This document shows, piece by piece, positions 17,002 through 25,460 of a stretch of 28,844 nucleotides of DNA. Source of the DNA: DAISLF01 sp964517345 (GTDB lineage Bacteria > Patescibacteriota > Gracilibacteria > Peribacterales > Peribacteraceae). The notes below the pieces were generated by a model. That model searched no databases and was not told the DNA's origin. It saw only the letters and a list, made by a program, of their open reading frames with translations. The position numbers and the translations under genes are program-made. Each line of letters begins with the position of its first letter. Positions within the stretch are counted from its first letter, which is position 1. Where the stretch lies: positions 1 through 28,844 of the forward strand of contig CAZFBZ010000013.1 of the NCBI GenBank assembly GCA_964517345.1, in the 5' to 3' direction.

Positions 17002-18063
17002 TCAGGATTTCTTCTGCGGCCCGTCGTTCCGGTCTACGGTGCGGCGGGTTTTGCGGAGCCGCTTTTCCAGATTCGCGGTCAGTTTTTTCAGAGACGCGCG
17101 GTAGTACGCGGGTCCGCGCTCCGGATCGGACATCATGGTTCCCAGGAATCGCAGTGGCTGAACGCGGAGAGAAGTGAGCTCCAGGCTGCGTTCCGGACTT
17201 TGCAGTGCCTGCTGATGAAGCTCGGAGTCCACACCGTAGAGTCCGCCCCGTACAAGTGGCATCACCGGTCCTTCCATGGTGTCGACTTCCACCGTCGTGA
17301 GGGCCAGGAGGCTCTGCGCACCGGCTTCCGGGCGCTTGAGGGAGCCGATGAGGCGGTCATTCATGTAGATCAGCGTGCAGGGTCCGATGCCCTCATCCAG
17401 GGTCCGCTGCAGCGCATTCATATGCAGTTCCTCGGCCTTCGGGCAGCAGGGGCTTTTGGCCGTGACATTGCGTGCCGCCTGTACGCCATCGAGCGGGATG
17501 GCATCGCCGGTGTAGTACGCGCGGTCCTCCAAAAGAGCCTCCGGCATCTGGTTTTCCGCCAGAAAAGAGAACAGCGGCAGGTACGCGCGTTGTCGCCGGA
17601 TAGCCAGGCAGACGTCCTCAATCAGTGCTTCCTGACCATCTCCGATGAGTGAGTCGATCTCGGGGAAATGCAGCGCCAGACGCCGCGCGGATTCCTGGCG
17701 TTTGTCGCGGACGAGTTTGCGTACCAGCGTCGTGATGAGCGCCGACAGGGAATCGGGATCCAGGATGGCGGCGATGTGCTCGCGCTGGGCTAGCAGCAGC
17801 TTGAGTGTTTTGGACGGCTGTCCCGAGCTTTCGCAGCTGCGGGCGAGGGCTGTGTGGATCACATCGTCGTTCACGGACTCTGCGATATGCGGCAGCACGC
17901 GGAGGAGGTCTTCCGGTTCGTAAGCGTCGTACTCACGACGGAGCAGTGCGTGCATCACGCCGCGGGCGTACTGCCGGGAATACCCCACTGTCTGCCTGCC
18001 TTCCTCCGCGGGTGTCGCGGGGGTGTCGGCAACGTCGGTGACGGCTGGTCGCGGTCTGCGCAT
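17002..18063 (-). CDS. Hypothetical protein, helical N-terminal half
   Basis: This is a 353-residue soluble protein of unknown family. After a Pro/Thr-rich start, residues about 30-180 are mostly amphipathic helices with leucine repeats, like a helical-repeat or scaffold domain. Residues 195-300 look more beta-rich and contain a CCPKAEE segment and short strands ending in LIYMNDRLIGSL and LLALTTVEVDTMEGPVM. The C terminus is strongly basic. No enzyme motif is evident, and I offer no function. A TTGATT/AAGAAT promoter ends nine bases before its ATG. It converges on hppA with no bases between the two stops. Confidence 0.7.
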   Translation of the reverse strand: MRRPRPAVTDVADTPATPAEEGRQTVGYSRQYARGVMHALLRREYDAYEPEDLLRVLPHIAESVNDDVIHTALARSCESSGQPSKTLKLLLAQREHIAAILDPDSLSALITTLVRKLVRDKRQESARRLALHFPEIDSLIGDGQEALIEDVCLAIRRQRAYLPLFSFLAENQMPEALLEDRAYYTGDAIPLDGVQAARNVTAKSPCCPKAEELHMNALQRTLDEGIGPCTLIYMNDRLIGSLKRPEAGAQSLLALTTVEVDTMEGPVMPLVRGGLYGVDSELHQQALQSPERSLELTSLRVQPLRFLGTMMSDPERGPAYYRASLKKLTANLEKRLRKTRRTVDRNDGPQKKS

Positions 18064-18072
18064 GAAGGGCCG

Positions 18073-18100
18073 ATTCTTGTCTTTTTGCGGCGAAAATCAA
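18073..18100 (-). promoter_or_regulatory. Promoter, TTGATT / AAGAAT, probably leaderless
   Basis: On the minus strand TTGATT (18100-18095), a 16-base spacer and AAGAAT (18078-18073) end nine bases before the ATG at 18063. Each box matches consensus at four of six bases. Confidence 0.4.
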
Positions 18101-18146
18101 CCCTTCAGGACCGGAAAATCGCGCTACGGCCTGCGGAAGCCTAAAT

Positions 18147-18175
18147 CTGGCATCCGGCCGCCGCGGGGGTACACT
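18147..18175 (+). promoter_or_regulatory. Promoter of the AIM24-family gene, CTGGCA / TACACT
   Basis: CTGGCA at 18147-18152, a 17-base spacer and TACACT at 18170-18175 precede the ATG at 18202. The predicted start lies near 18182, just before a run of ten C residues. Confidence 0.45.
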
Positions 18176-18184
18176 GGCCACGTT

Positions 18185-18194
18185 CCCCCCCCCC
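18185..18194 (+). repeat. Homopolymer run of ten C in a 5' leader
   Basis: Ten consecutive C residues lie seven bases before the ATG at 18202 and about ten bases after a predicted -10 box. Runs of this length can vary by slippage during replication or transcription. It could also hide a sequencing or assembly length error, though it is outside any coding frame. Confidence 0.85.
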
Positions 18195-18201
18195 GCATTC
18201 C

Positions 18202-18924
18202 ATGAAACACGAAATCCTCCTCCGTCCGTCGTATTCCGCTCTGCGCTGCGTGCTCGACGCGGGCGATGACATTCACGCCGAATCCGGTTCCATGCTCGCG
18301 ATGGACGCGACTGCCAAGATCGAGGGCTCCATGAAGGGCGGCGCGATCCAGGCGCTCAAGCGCGCGTTCCTCACGCGCGAGAGTTTCTTCGTCACGACGA
18401 TCACGGCGTCCAAGGACGACACCGAGGTCTACCTCGCGCCGCGCGCGACGGGCGACATTGAGGCGATCACGCTGAAGGGCGACGAGTACATCGTGCAGGG
18501 CGGGTGCTTCCTGGCCTCGAACGGCGACGTCAAAACCGATACGGCGTTCACGGGCTGGAAGGGATTTCTGAGCGGCGAAGGCATCTTCATGATCAAAGCT
18601 TCCGGCACAGGTACCGTGTTCGTCTCCAGCTTCGGCGGCATCATCCAAAAGACGCTTGCGGCAGGAGAGCAGTTCATCGTCGATAACGGCCATATCGTCG
18701 CTTTTCCGGCTTCCATGAAGTACACGGTGGAGTCGGCGGGTTCGGGGCCGTTCAGCATGGTCACCACGGGCGAGGGCCTCGTCTGCGTCTACACCGGCCC
18801 CGGCACGATCCTGCTCCAGTCGCGCAACCTCCGCACGTTCGCCGAATCGCTCAACCCCTTCCTGCCCAACCGCCAGAGTTCGCAGGGCGCCGGCAACCTC
18901 CTGGGCCAGTTCATGGGGGGCTGA
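18202..18924 (+). CDS. AIM24 / TIGR00266 family protein
   Basis: This 240-residue protein matches the TIGR00266 (AIM24) family over its full length. Visible features are the N-terminal LEP-type strand with SGSMLAMD (residues 29-36), GSMKGGAIQALKRAF followed by ESFFVTTI, the Gly-rich repeats LAPRATGDIEAITL and GTVFVSSFGG, and the C-terminal VYTGPGTILLQSRNL motif. The fold is a beta-sheet trimer; the molecular function is not established in bacteria. There is no signal peptide. The next gene starts one base after its stop, so the two form an operon. The leader carries a ten-C run that might affect expression. Confidence 0.88.
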   Translation: MKHEILLRPSYSALRCVLDAGDDIHAESGSMLAMDATAKIEGSMKGGAIQALKRAFLTRESFFVTTITASKDDTEVYLAPRATGDIEAITLKGDEYIVQGGCFLASNGDVKTDTAFTGWKGFLSGEGIFMIKASGTGTVFVSSFGGIIQKTLAAGEQFIVDNGHIVAFPASMKYTVESAGSGPFSMVTTGEGLVCVYTGPGTILLQSRNLRTFAESLNPFLPNRQSSQGAGNLLGQFMGG

Positions 18925-18925
18925 C

Positions 18926-19630
18926 ATGCGCCTCTTCCGTTTTTTGCTGATGGTCTCTCTCTTCTCACCGCTCGGAGGCTGCGGTCCGTCCACGCAACCG
19001 CAGACAGCCGGCGACACCGCCACGGCGGACGAGATCCGGTTCATCCCGATCGGGGATTCCTACACGATCGGACAGGGCGTGCGCACCGAGGACGCGTGGC
19101 CGTCGTTGCTGACGGAGTCTTTGCGCGACGAGGGCATTCCGCTCCGCCTGATCGAAAACCCTGCCCGCACCGGCTGGACGACGCAGGACGCCATCGACGG
19201 CGAGTTGCCCGTATTCGAAGCCTCGCAGCCCGCGTTCTCCACACTGCTCATCGGCGTGAACGACTGGGTGCAGGGCGTGGATGCAGGCACGTTCCGCACC
19301 CGCCTCGCGTTCCTCATGGACCAGATGCTGGCGGTGTTGCCGCACGGGCGCCTCATCATCCTCACGATTCCCGATTACTCCGTGACGCCTGCCGGATCGC
19401 GATTCGGCGATCCCGCGACGAACGCTGCGGGCGTGCGCGCGTTCAACGCGATCATCGAAGATGAAGCCGCCAGGCGATCGCTTCCGCTCGTCGACCTGTA
19501 TCCGATCAGCCTTGGGATGGGTGAGGATCCTTCGCTCGTCGCGGATGACGGCCTGCATCCCTCGGGGTTGGAATACCGCGCATGGGAAGAGCTCATCCGG
19601 CCCATGGCACTGGAATTGCTCAGGAACTGA
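18926..19630 (+). CDS. SGNH/GDSL-hydrolase lipoprotein
   Basis: This 234-residue protein has a lipoprotein signal peptide: basic Arg residues, a hydrophobic core and a lipobox LGGC with Cys19. A Thr/Ala-rich linker follows, then an SGNH hydrolase domain. Catalytic blocks are IGDSYTIG with Ser46, the Gly position near the NPARTG segment (block II), IGVND near 109-113 (block III), and DDGLHPSG near 208-215 with the Asp-His pair (block V). It is therefore likely a cell-surface-anchored esterase or lipase-like enzyme; the substrate is unknown. The ATG follows the stop of the AIM24-family gene after one base. The convergent Sel1-repeat gene ends only five bases away. Confidence 0.88.
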   Translation: MRLFRFLLMVSLFSPLGGCGPSTQPQTAGDTATADEIRFIPIGDSYTIGQGVRTEDAWPSLLTESLRDEGIPLRLIENPARTGWTTQDAIDGELPVFEASQPAFSTLLIGVNDWVQGVDAGTFRTRLAFLMDQMLAVLPHGRLIILTIPDYSVTPAGSRFGDPATNAAGVRAFNAIIEDEAARRSLPLVDLYPISLGMGEDPSLVADDGLHPSGLEYRAWEELIRPMALELLRN

Positions 19631-19635
19631 CGCGT

Positions 19636-20379
19636 TCAGGGGGCTGCCCGCATCGCCGCGTCCACCTCCGTCTTGAGCGCGTCCGCGCGCTTCTGGCCCT
19701 GCGCGCGCTGCTCGGCAGAGAGCATGTCCGAGAGCTTGCCCAGGTTGTCGGCGGCCTTCGGGAAATCCTGTTTGGAGGCCAGCGTGAGCCACGCATAGCC
19801 CTCCACCAGATCCTGCGTCATGCCCTCGCCGCGGATCGCCATGATACCCAGGTTGAACTGCGCATCCGCAACGCCGAGGAGCGCCGCCTTGCGGAAGTTC
19901 TCCAGCGCCGCGTCGAAATCGATCTGCTGACCCTGTCCGAGGTAGGCCATCAGTCCGAGCTCGTACCATGATCGGGGATTGCCGTTGCGCGAGGCCTCGG
20001 TGAACCAGCGGCGCGCGGCGACGTAGTCCTGCTTCACGCCTTCACCCTTGTAGTACATCAGTCCCAGGTTGAACTGTGCCCTGCGCTCTCCTGCCTGGCC
20101 GGCCTTCTCAAACAGATCCCGGGCACGTGCGTAATCCCGCGGAACGCCGTCGCCGTCGTGGTACATCGCACCCAGCTGGAATGTGGCCTCAGGGTCACCT
20201 GCGGCGACTTTCTGCTCGATCTCGGCCTTGGAGAGGACCGGTGCCTGTGTCGTGCCAAGCACGATGCCGGTACCGATGGTCCCACGCTCCGCGGGGGGCA
20301 CGGACGGCGCAGTGCTACGGCAAGCGCCGAGTGCGAGGCAGAGAACTGTGGCGGAGAGCAGGGTCGGGATACGGCGCAT
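19636..20379 (-). CDS. Sel1-repeat (TPR-like) lipoprotein
   Basis: This 247-residue protein begins with a lipoprotein signal peptide ending in LALGAC (Cys19) and a Pro/Ser/Thr linker. It is followed by four Sel1-like repeats between about residues 63 and 205, recognisable by recurring A-x-F-x-L-G-x-M-Y-x-x-G-x-G-V and D-Y-x-x-A-x-x-W-F patterns. A charged helix closes it. Such proteins are scaffolds for protein-protein contacts at the envelope. The start is well supported: a TACACT -10 box lies six bases before the ATG. It faces a methyltransferase gene divergently and converges on the SGNH lipoprotein. Confidence 0.88.
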   Translation of the reverse strand: MRRIPTLLSATVLCLALGACRSTAPSVPPAERGTIGTGIVLGTTQAPVLSKAEIEQKVAAGDPEATFQLGAMYHDGDGVPRDYARARDLFEKAGQAGERRAQFNLGLMYYKGEGVKQDYVAARRWFTEASRNGNPRSWYELGLMAYLGQGQQIDFDAALENFRKAALLGVADAQFNLGIMAIRGEGMTQDLVEGYAWLTLASKQDFPKAADNLGKLSDMLSAEQRAQGQKRADALKTEVDAAMRAAP

Positions 20380-20385
20380 GGGCGG

Positions 20386-20415
20386 AGTGTACTATCCCGG
20401 TTCCGGTCGCGACAG
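20386..20415 (-). promoter_or_regulatory. Promoter of Sel1-repeat gene, CTGTCG / TACACT, leaderless
   Basis: On the minus strand CTGTCG (20415-20410), an 18-base spacer and TACACT (20391-20386) end six bases before the ATG at 20379, so the transcript would start at the ATG. Confidence 0.5.
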
Positions 20416-20435
20416 AGAGGCTGTCGCGGATTGCC

Positions 20436-21011
20436 GTGTTTTCGGCCGGACGGCGGCGTATCCTGCAAACCATCCTCTTCGCGAACATCATCACGGGCCT
20501 GATGGTCGTTGTCGTCCTGGCGATCTTCGTCACGGGGATCTATCACATGTTCATTCTCCGGGTGCCCTACGTGCCGACGCCCGAGAAATTGGCGACGGAG
20601 ATGGTGCGTCTCGCGGGTTTGGGCGCGGCGGACACGGTCTACGATCTGGGGGCGGGGGACGGGCGCATCCTGCTTGCCGCCAAGCGCGCGCAGCCAGGGA
20701 TCCGCGCCGTCGCCGTGGAACTGGCGCCCACCGTCTGGCTGCTGGGGCTGGTGCGGACCTGGCTGGCGCGGCAGCGCATCGAGTGGCGGATGCGGAGCGT
20801 GCTGAGCGTCGATTTGCGCGACGCAGACGTTGTGTTCGTCTACCTGCTGCCGTCCCTGATGGAAAAACTGAAGACAAAATTCGATGCAGAACTGCGCAAG
20901 GGCACCCGCGTGGTGTCGCATGCGTTCCGGTTCCGCGATCTCACGCCGACCCGGGAGGTGGCGGTGCCATGGGGCCGGAGGTCGAAGACGCTGCTGCTCT
21001 ACGAGTGGTGA
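20436..21011 (+). CDS. Membrane-anchored SAM methyltransferase, FAM173-like
   Basis: With a GTG start at 20436 the protein has 191 residues. An N-terminal membrane segment (about residues 14-38) is followed by a class I methyltransferase domain. It has motif I VYDLGAGDGRILLAA near residues 67-81, the acidic strand AVAVELAP near 92-99, and DADVVFVYLLPSLMEKL near 128-144. The order resembles FAM173-type lysine methyltransferases, which in eukaryotes modify mitochondrial carrier or ATP-synthase proteins; the bacterial target is unknown. The start is uncertain: there is no ATG before the membrane segment and the frame is open far upstream. Its last 71 bases overlap the convergent comEC. Confidence 0.75.
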   Translation: MFSAGRRRILQTILFANIITGLMVVVVLAIFVTGIYHMFILRVPYVPTPEKLATEMVRLAGLGAADTVYDLGAGDGRILLAAKRAQPGIRAVAVELAPTVWLLGLVRTWLARQRIEWRMRSVLSVDLRDADVVFVYLLPSLMEKLKTKFDAELRKGTRVVSHAFRFRDLTPTREVAVPWGRRSKTLLLYEW

Positions 21012-22605
21012 AAAATTCTGGCGGCAGGTTCCGGGCGACGGCCCAGACGACGAGTGTCGCGTAGCAGACAGCCACGGTTTTCGCTCCGACCTGGAATCCC
21101 ACGGCGGCGAAGGGCAAACGGGCCAGCGCGCGGGTCCAGAGGATGATCCACTGGAGCGCGATGGAGCCCGGAATGCTGATAAGCTTTGCGATGAGCGGCA
21201 GCACGGGCGAGACGGCGGCGCTGCCGAGCCCGAAGAACGTTGCGGCGGGGACTGCGGGCGGAGCGAGCACGTTGGCGATGGGTGCGATCAGCGATAGCCG
21301 GCCGAACAGCATCGCCATCCACGGGACGGTCGTGATCTGCGCCGCGACGGTGAGGCGCAGGGTTTCCCGGAGACCGAACCGCTCCGGCAGCCACGTAAAC
21401 CAGCGTTCCACCAGCGGCGCGATTTCGGTGATGCCGAGCAGTGCCAGGAACGAGAGTTGAAAGCCCGCGTCGTACCAGAGTTGCTTGGGGTTCCAGACGA
21501 GCATGGCGCACAGCGTCCAGAGGATCGACAGCCGCAGCGACTGCGACCGGCCCAGCCGCACCGCCGTGAGGCCGAGCACGCCCATGATCGCCGCGCGCAT
21601 GACCGACGCACTCCCGCCCGTGAAGAGTGCGAACAGCAACACGAGGCAGACCGAGGGAATGTATCTCCAGCGCAGCGGCAGCCAGAACAGCAGCGTGCCG
21701 AGCGCCGCGATCACCATGGTCACGTTGGTCCCCGAGACGGCCACAAGGTGACTCAGGCCCACATCGGAAAAATCCTGCTGCAGATCCTCCGGAATGCCCC
21801 GACGCGAGCCCGTGATGAGGCCGGCCAGCAGTGACGATTGCGGCTCGGGATAGAGCACCGCGAGGCGCGCCTCGAATGTGTCTTTCCAGTCGTAGAGCGT
21901 GCGCAGGATCGAGGCAGGTGCGGTGCTGCTGCCCGCCGCGACGGTGGCTCGCGGCATGATCGCGGTGATCTCATAGCGCGCGAGATACAGGTCATACCGG
22001 AAACCTTCGATGTCTCCCGGGCGGAGCAAATTCCCGTGCACAGTCACCGTGTCGCCGTAGCGGTAGCGCGGCCAGCCGGACCTGTCCGTGGCGAGGATCT
22101 TGCCCTCTACAGGCAGCAGCACGCCCGTTGCTGTTTCCAGCATCGCGGCCGCGACGGTGTACCGCGTGAAGAGCGGCCGGCGCTCGGGTTCGGCGGAGAT
22201 CTGCCCGCGTACCGACACGACGCGTTCCGTCGCGTACCGTTCCACCGAGAGTGCCGTCTCCACGCGGGTGGTTCGTGCGACGGCGGTGAACGCGAGCAGC
22301 ATCCCGATGGCGCAGGCCGCGACACAGCCGCCCACGTTGCGTGTCACGGGCACGAGGCAGCCGTAGAAGCCCGCACATGCGCCGAGCATCAGCGTCAGCC
22401 AGACCGACATCGGGTACGCGGCCGCCTGATTCCATTGCAACAGGAAGACCGCTCCAAGAAATGAGAGCAGGAAGCAGGCGGCGAGACGCGCGGGAGCCAT
22501 GCGAATCACTCTGCGCCCGCCGCCAGCAGCGCGGGGCCCGCGACGATGCGATTGCCGCACCCACCCGGACTTTTGCTTTCGGGAGGGACGCGCCGGCGGT
22601 TTCAT
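20941..22605 (-). CDS. comEC: ComEC/Rec2-family DNA uptake channel protein
   Basis: ComEC forms the inner-membrane channel for single-stranded DNA during natural transformation. This 554-residue protein has N-terminal membrane segments, a soluble OB-like domain (about 120-230), and the competence domain. That domain carries LAGLITGSRRGIPEDL, then GLSHLVAVSGTNVT near 281-295, followed by many hydrophobic helices including GGSASVMRA and DAGFQLSFLALLG. The C-terminal metallo-beta-lactamase domain of longer ComEC proteins is absent. The ATG at 22605 lies 15 bases after the ksgA stop. ATG at 22500, closer to the first membrane helix, is an alternative that would remove a 35-residue basic tail. The C terminus overlaps the convergent methyltransferase gene. 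Confidence 0.9.
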   Translation of the reverse strand: MKPPARPSRKQKSGWVRQSHRRGPRAAGGGRRVIRMAPARLAACFLLSFLGAVFLLQWNQAAAYPMSVWLTLMLGACAGFYGCLVPVTRNVGGCVAACAIGMLLAFTAVARTTRVETALSVERYATERVVSVRGQISAEPERRPLFTRYTVAAAMLETATGVLLPVEGKILATDRSGWPRYRYGDTVTVHGNLLRPGDIEGFRYDLYLARYEITAIMPRATVAAGSSTAPASILRTLYDWKDTFEARLAVLYPEPQSSLLAGLITGSRRGIPEDLQQDFSDVGLSHLVAVSGTNVTMVIAALGTLLFWLPLRWRYIPSVCLVLLFALFTGGSASVMRAAIMGVLGLTAVRLGRSQSLRLSILWTLCAMLVWNPKQLWYDAGFQLSFLALLGITEIAPLVERWFTWLPERFGLRETLRLTVAAQITTVPWMAMLFGRLSLIAPIANVLAPPAVPAATFFGLGSAAVSPVLPLIAKLISIPGSIALQWIILWTRALARLPFAAVGFQVGAKTVAVCYATLVVWAVARNLPPEFFTTRRAAASSTSGPMAPPPPGSA

Positions 22606-22620
22606 GCCTCCGTGGAACGC

Positions 22621-23436
22621 TCAGGCATCGCGCCGTGATTGCGCCAGGGCGATCCACTCATCAATTGTCAGCGTCTCGGGGCGGCGGGTCGGGTCGATGC
22701 CGTGTTTTTTCAGCAGTTCCATCCCGTCCGGAAGGCTGCCGAGAGAATTACGCAGCATTTTGCGCTTCTGCCCGAAGCCGAGCTTCGTCAGCCGGAAGAT
22801 CGCATCGACCGTTTCGGCATCCGCGAGGGGTTTTGGGTGGCTGACGATATGCAGCACAGCCGATTCCACCTCGGGCGGCGGCAGGAAGGCGTTCTTCCCG
22901 ACTCTCTGGATGATGGACGGCGTGCCGAAGAGCGCGACCAATACCGTCAGCATCCCGGCGCTCTCGGTATCGCAGATTTTCTCGGCCACTTCCCGCTGGA
23001 TGAGCAGTGTCATCGTCGTTGGGCGCACGGCGGATTCCAGAAACGCGTGGCGCAGGAGCGGCGACGTGATGTGATAGGGGATATTGGCGACGATCTTGTA
23101 CGGCGTGTCCGGGAAGGGTGTGGCGAGCGCGTTGCCCTTCACGATCGTCAGCTTCCCGAGGTGCTCCGGCCCGACGAAGCGCTGCAGCAGAGGCGGCAGA
23201 CGCGGATCGAGTTCGATGGCCGTCACGTGCGCGGCGTCCATCAGCAGCTCACGCGTGAGCACGCCGATGCCCGGGCCGATCTCCACGATATTGTCCTCCG
23301 GCTCGATCTCCGCTGCGTCCAGGATCGCGTCCAGCACCTCCCGGTCGATCAGAAAATGCTGTCCGAGTTCGGTATTGAGCCGCAGGCCGTTTGCCTGCAG
23401 GAATTGCCGAACCTCGTCTTCCAGATCCAGTTCCAT
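22621..23436 (-). CDS. ksgA: 16S rRNA dimethyladenosine transferase (RsmA/KsgA)
   Basis: KsgA dimethylates two adjacent adenosines near the 3' end of 16S rRNA as a late check of small-subunit assembly. The 271-residue protein has the expected length and motifs: LGQHFLID (24-31, where LGQNFL is commonest), the SAM-binding EIGPGIG (52-58), the acidic AIELD strand, and the catalytic NIPYHI (118-123). A basic, helical C-terminal domain with FGQKRKMLRNSLG follows. It lies 20 bases after the aminotransferase stop. GGTAGG upstream of the ATG may serve as a weak ribosome binding site, and TAGGCT would also fit a -10 box six bases before it. Confidence 0.95.
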   Translation of the reverse strand: MELDLEDEVRQFLQANGLRLNTELGQHFLIDREVLDAILDAAEIEPEDNIVEIGPGIGVLTRELLMDAAHVTAIELDPRLPPLLQRFVGPEHLGKLTIVKGNALATPFPDTPYKIVANIPYHITSPLLRHAFLESAVRPTTMTLLIQREVAEKICDTESAGMLTVLVALFGTPSIIQRVGKNAFLPPPEVESAVLHIVSHPKPLADAETVDAIFRLTKLGFGQKRKMLRNSLGSLPDGMELLKKHGIDPTRRPETLTIDEWIALAQSRRDA

Positions 23437-23456
23437 GGCGTGAGCCTACCAGACGC

Positions 23457-24623
23457 TCAGTCCCGTGCCTTCAGGATCTTCTCGCCCAGTTCCGGGATGC
23501 GCGCCAGCGGAATGCCCGCGATGTTGATGCGCCCGTCACCCGTGAGGAATACCAGATGATCCACTTTGAGCCGGTCGATCTCCGTCGCCGAGAGCGGCAG
23601 CATGGCGAACATGCCATGGCCCGTCACGGACGCGCGCATGTCCTCCGGAAGCGCCTGGAACAGCGCCTGACGCTTGCGGGCCAGCATCGTGCGCGCTGCC
23701 TGCATATCGGCCAGCCACGCGTCTTTATGCGCCATCTGTACTGCAGCCACGACCGATTGCCCGAAGGTCGCGGCAGCGGAGTGAATCCCGCGCGTGATCG
23801 TCGAGTAATGGCCTTCCACCTGCGCCTTCTCGGCTTCGTTTTTCACGACGGCCAGTGCCATGCCCGTGCGTTCGCTGTAGAGGGAGTGATTCTTGGAGGC
23901 CGACCACGCAATGAGCGTCGGCACGCCGCTTGCGGCCATCATCCTGACCGGCGCCGCGTCGTTCTCGGGTACATCTTTGAATCCCTGGTAGGCCAGATCG
24001 AGGATGGCGACCGAGCCGTACTGTTCCATCAGATCCCGCAGCTCCATCCACTGGGTATCCGAGAAATCCAGGCCAGCCGGGTTATGGCAGCCCACTTGGA
24101 GCAGCACCGTGCAGGGGCGCTTTTCTTTCTTCAGCGTCACGGCGATGTCGGCGACCGTCGGCTTGCCGTTTTGCAGGCAGGGCACCTCGCGCACCGTGAA
24201 GCCCGCGGCGCGGCAGAGCGGGGGATGGTTGGCCCAAGCCGGCATTGGCAGGATCAGCGGCATCTCGGGATCCATCAGGCGTGCCAGACGCAGGTTGAGC
24301 GCGACGGCTCCGGTGCCGCCCGTGGAGGCGATTGATGCCGTCATCGGTGCTTTGTCGCCGAAGATCAGTTTTGTCACGCTCTGGCGATATTCCGGAAGCC
24401 CCAGCAGGGCCGGATACGAGTACGAGCGCTGCGTGAGCGTCCGGGTCACGTCCTCCAGTGCGGCTTTGACGCTCGGAAAGAGCGCCGTGCGGCCCTCTTC
24501 ATCCATGTATACGCCGATCGTGCCGTTGATCGCGCGCGGGCCCGCGGCCTTGGCGGCTCCCGCGATGGCGAAGATCGGGTCGGGCTTGGCGGGGGGCAGT
24601 GCGTGGAAACCGGGGGAGGACAT
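23457..24623 (-). CDS. Class I aspartate/aromatic aminotransferase (AspC/TyrB type)
   Basis: This PLP enzyme of the AspC/TyrB subgroup probably transaminates phenylpyruvate to phenylalanine and similar keto acids, given its place after pheA. The 388 residues carry PADPIF-like AKPDPIF near the start and TIGVYMDEEG. The CHNPAGLD loop is at 179-186 and DLAYQGF at 209-215. SASKNHSLYSER carries the PLP lysine Lys244, and GRINIAGI lies near the C terminus. I chose ATG at 24623 because the alternative GTG at 24653 overlaps the pheA stop and adds ten unmatched residues. Whether it prefers aspartate or aromatic substrates cannot be decided from the sequence alone. Confidence 0.9.
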   Translation of the reverse strand: MSSPGFHALPPAKPDPIFAIAGAAKAAGPRAINGTIGVYMDEEGRTALFPSVKAALEDVTRTLTQRSYSYPALLGLPEYRQSVTKLIFGDKAPMTASIASTGGTGAVALNLRLARLMDPEMPLILPMPAWANHPPLCRAAGFTVREVPCLQNGKPTVADIAVTLKKEKRPCTVLLQVGCHNPAGLDFSDTQWMELRDLMEQYGSVAILDLAYQGFKDVPENDAAPVRMMAASGVPTLIAWSASKNHSLYSERTGMALAVVKNEAEKAQVEGHYSTITRGIHSAAATFGQSVVAAVQMAHKDAWLADMQAARTMLARKRQALFQALPEDMRASVTGHGMFAMLPLSATEIDRLKVDHLVFLTGDGRINIAGIPLARIPELGEKILKARD

Positions 24624-24646
24624 GGAGGTTGGAGGGAGTATAGGGC

Positions 24647-25438
24647 TCACCACTCTCCGAGCACACGGATGTCGGCGATATCCGCCATGTCTTTGAGCAG
24701 CGCGGCGACGCGCGCGGAATTCCGGGTGCCGAAGAAGTCCACGAAGAATGAGTAGTCGCCCAGCTTTTCACCCGTCGGGCGGCTCTCGATGCGCGAGAGG
24801 TTCACGTCGTAGATCTTGAAGGGCGTAAGCAGCGCATGGAGGCGTCCCGGCCGGTCGTCGCCGGGGTGGATGTGCAGGACGGCGCTCATCTGGGTTTTTT
24901 CCACGTCGGGGAACGGGTCCGCGTTGGCGATGACGGCAAAGCGCGTCGTGTTGTTCTTCCCCTGGATGTCGTCCTCCACCACCGGCAGTCCGCGCTGCTT
25001 CATGGTCTTGGCCGAGGCGATGGCGGCCACCGTCGGGTCCGTGAGCGCGAGGTCGATTGCCTGTGCCGTGCTGCTGACGGCAAAACGCTCCGCGAGCGGG
25101 AAGCGTTTGCGCAGGAACGCGCGGCACTGCGAGAGCGCCTGCGGATGGCTGGCCACGCGTGTTACTTTGGCGGCATTCATCGCGCCCAACGCCTGATGTA
25201 TGGCCACGTCGTGCATGCGCCAGATGCGCGCGCTTGTGGCCATCAGCAGATCCAGCACTTCATCTACCGAGCCGTGCAGACTGTTTTCGATCGGTACGAT
25301 GCCGATGTCGCCCGTGCGGGTGACGGCGTCGAAGACAGCGTCGAAATTGGGACAGAGCAGGATCTCGGCATCCGGGTAGAGCGTCTGGACGGCTTCGTGC
25401 GAGAAGGTGCCTGTGGGACCGAGGGTGTGGATACGCAT
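24647..25438 (-). CDS. pheA: Prephenate dehydratase with ACT domain
   Basis: This monofunctional prephenate dehydratase makes phenylpyruvate for phenylalanine synthesis. The 263-residue protein has the catalytic domain with GPTGTFSHEA at the start and VPIENSLHGSV near 48-58. The catalytic TRF motif is at 165-167 in NNTTRFAVI. A C-terminal ACT domain contains the phenylalanine-binding ESRP motif at 218-221, so feedback inhibition by phenylalanine is expected. It lies 22 bases after the chorismate mutase stop, with a pyrimidine-rich gap that has no Shine-Dalgarno sequence. Confidence 0.95.
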   Translation of the reverse strand: MRIHTLGPTGTFSHEAVQTLYPDAEILLCPNFDAVFDAVTRTGDIGIVPIENSLHGSVDEVLDLLMATSARIWRMHDVAIHQALGAMNAAKVTRVASHPQALSQCRAFLRKRFPLAERFAVSSTAQAIDLALTDPTVAAIASAKTMKQRGLPVVEDDIQGKNNTTRFAVIANADPFPDVEKTQMSAVLHIHPGDDRPGRLHALLTPFKIYDVNLSRIESRPTGEKLGDYSFFVDFFGTRNSARVAALLKDMADIADIRVLGEW

Positions 25439-25460
25439 GGGAGTGGAGGAGAGAAAGACC

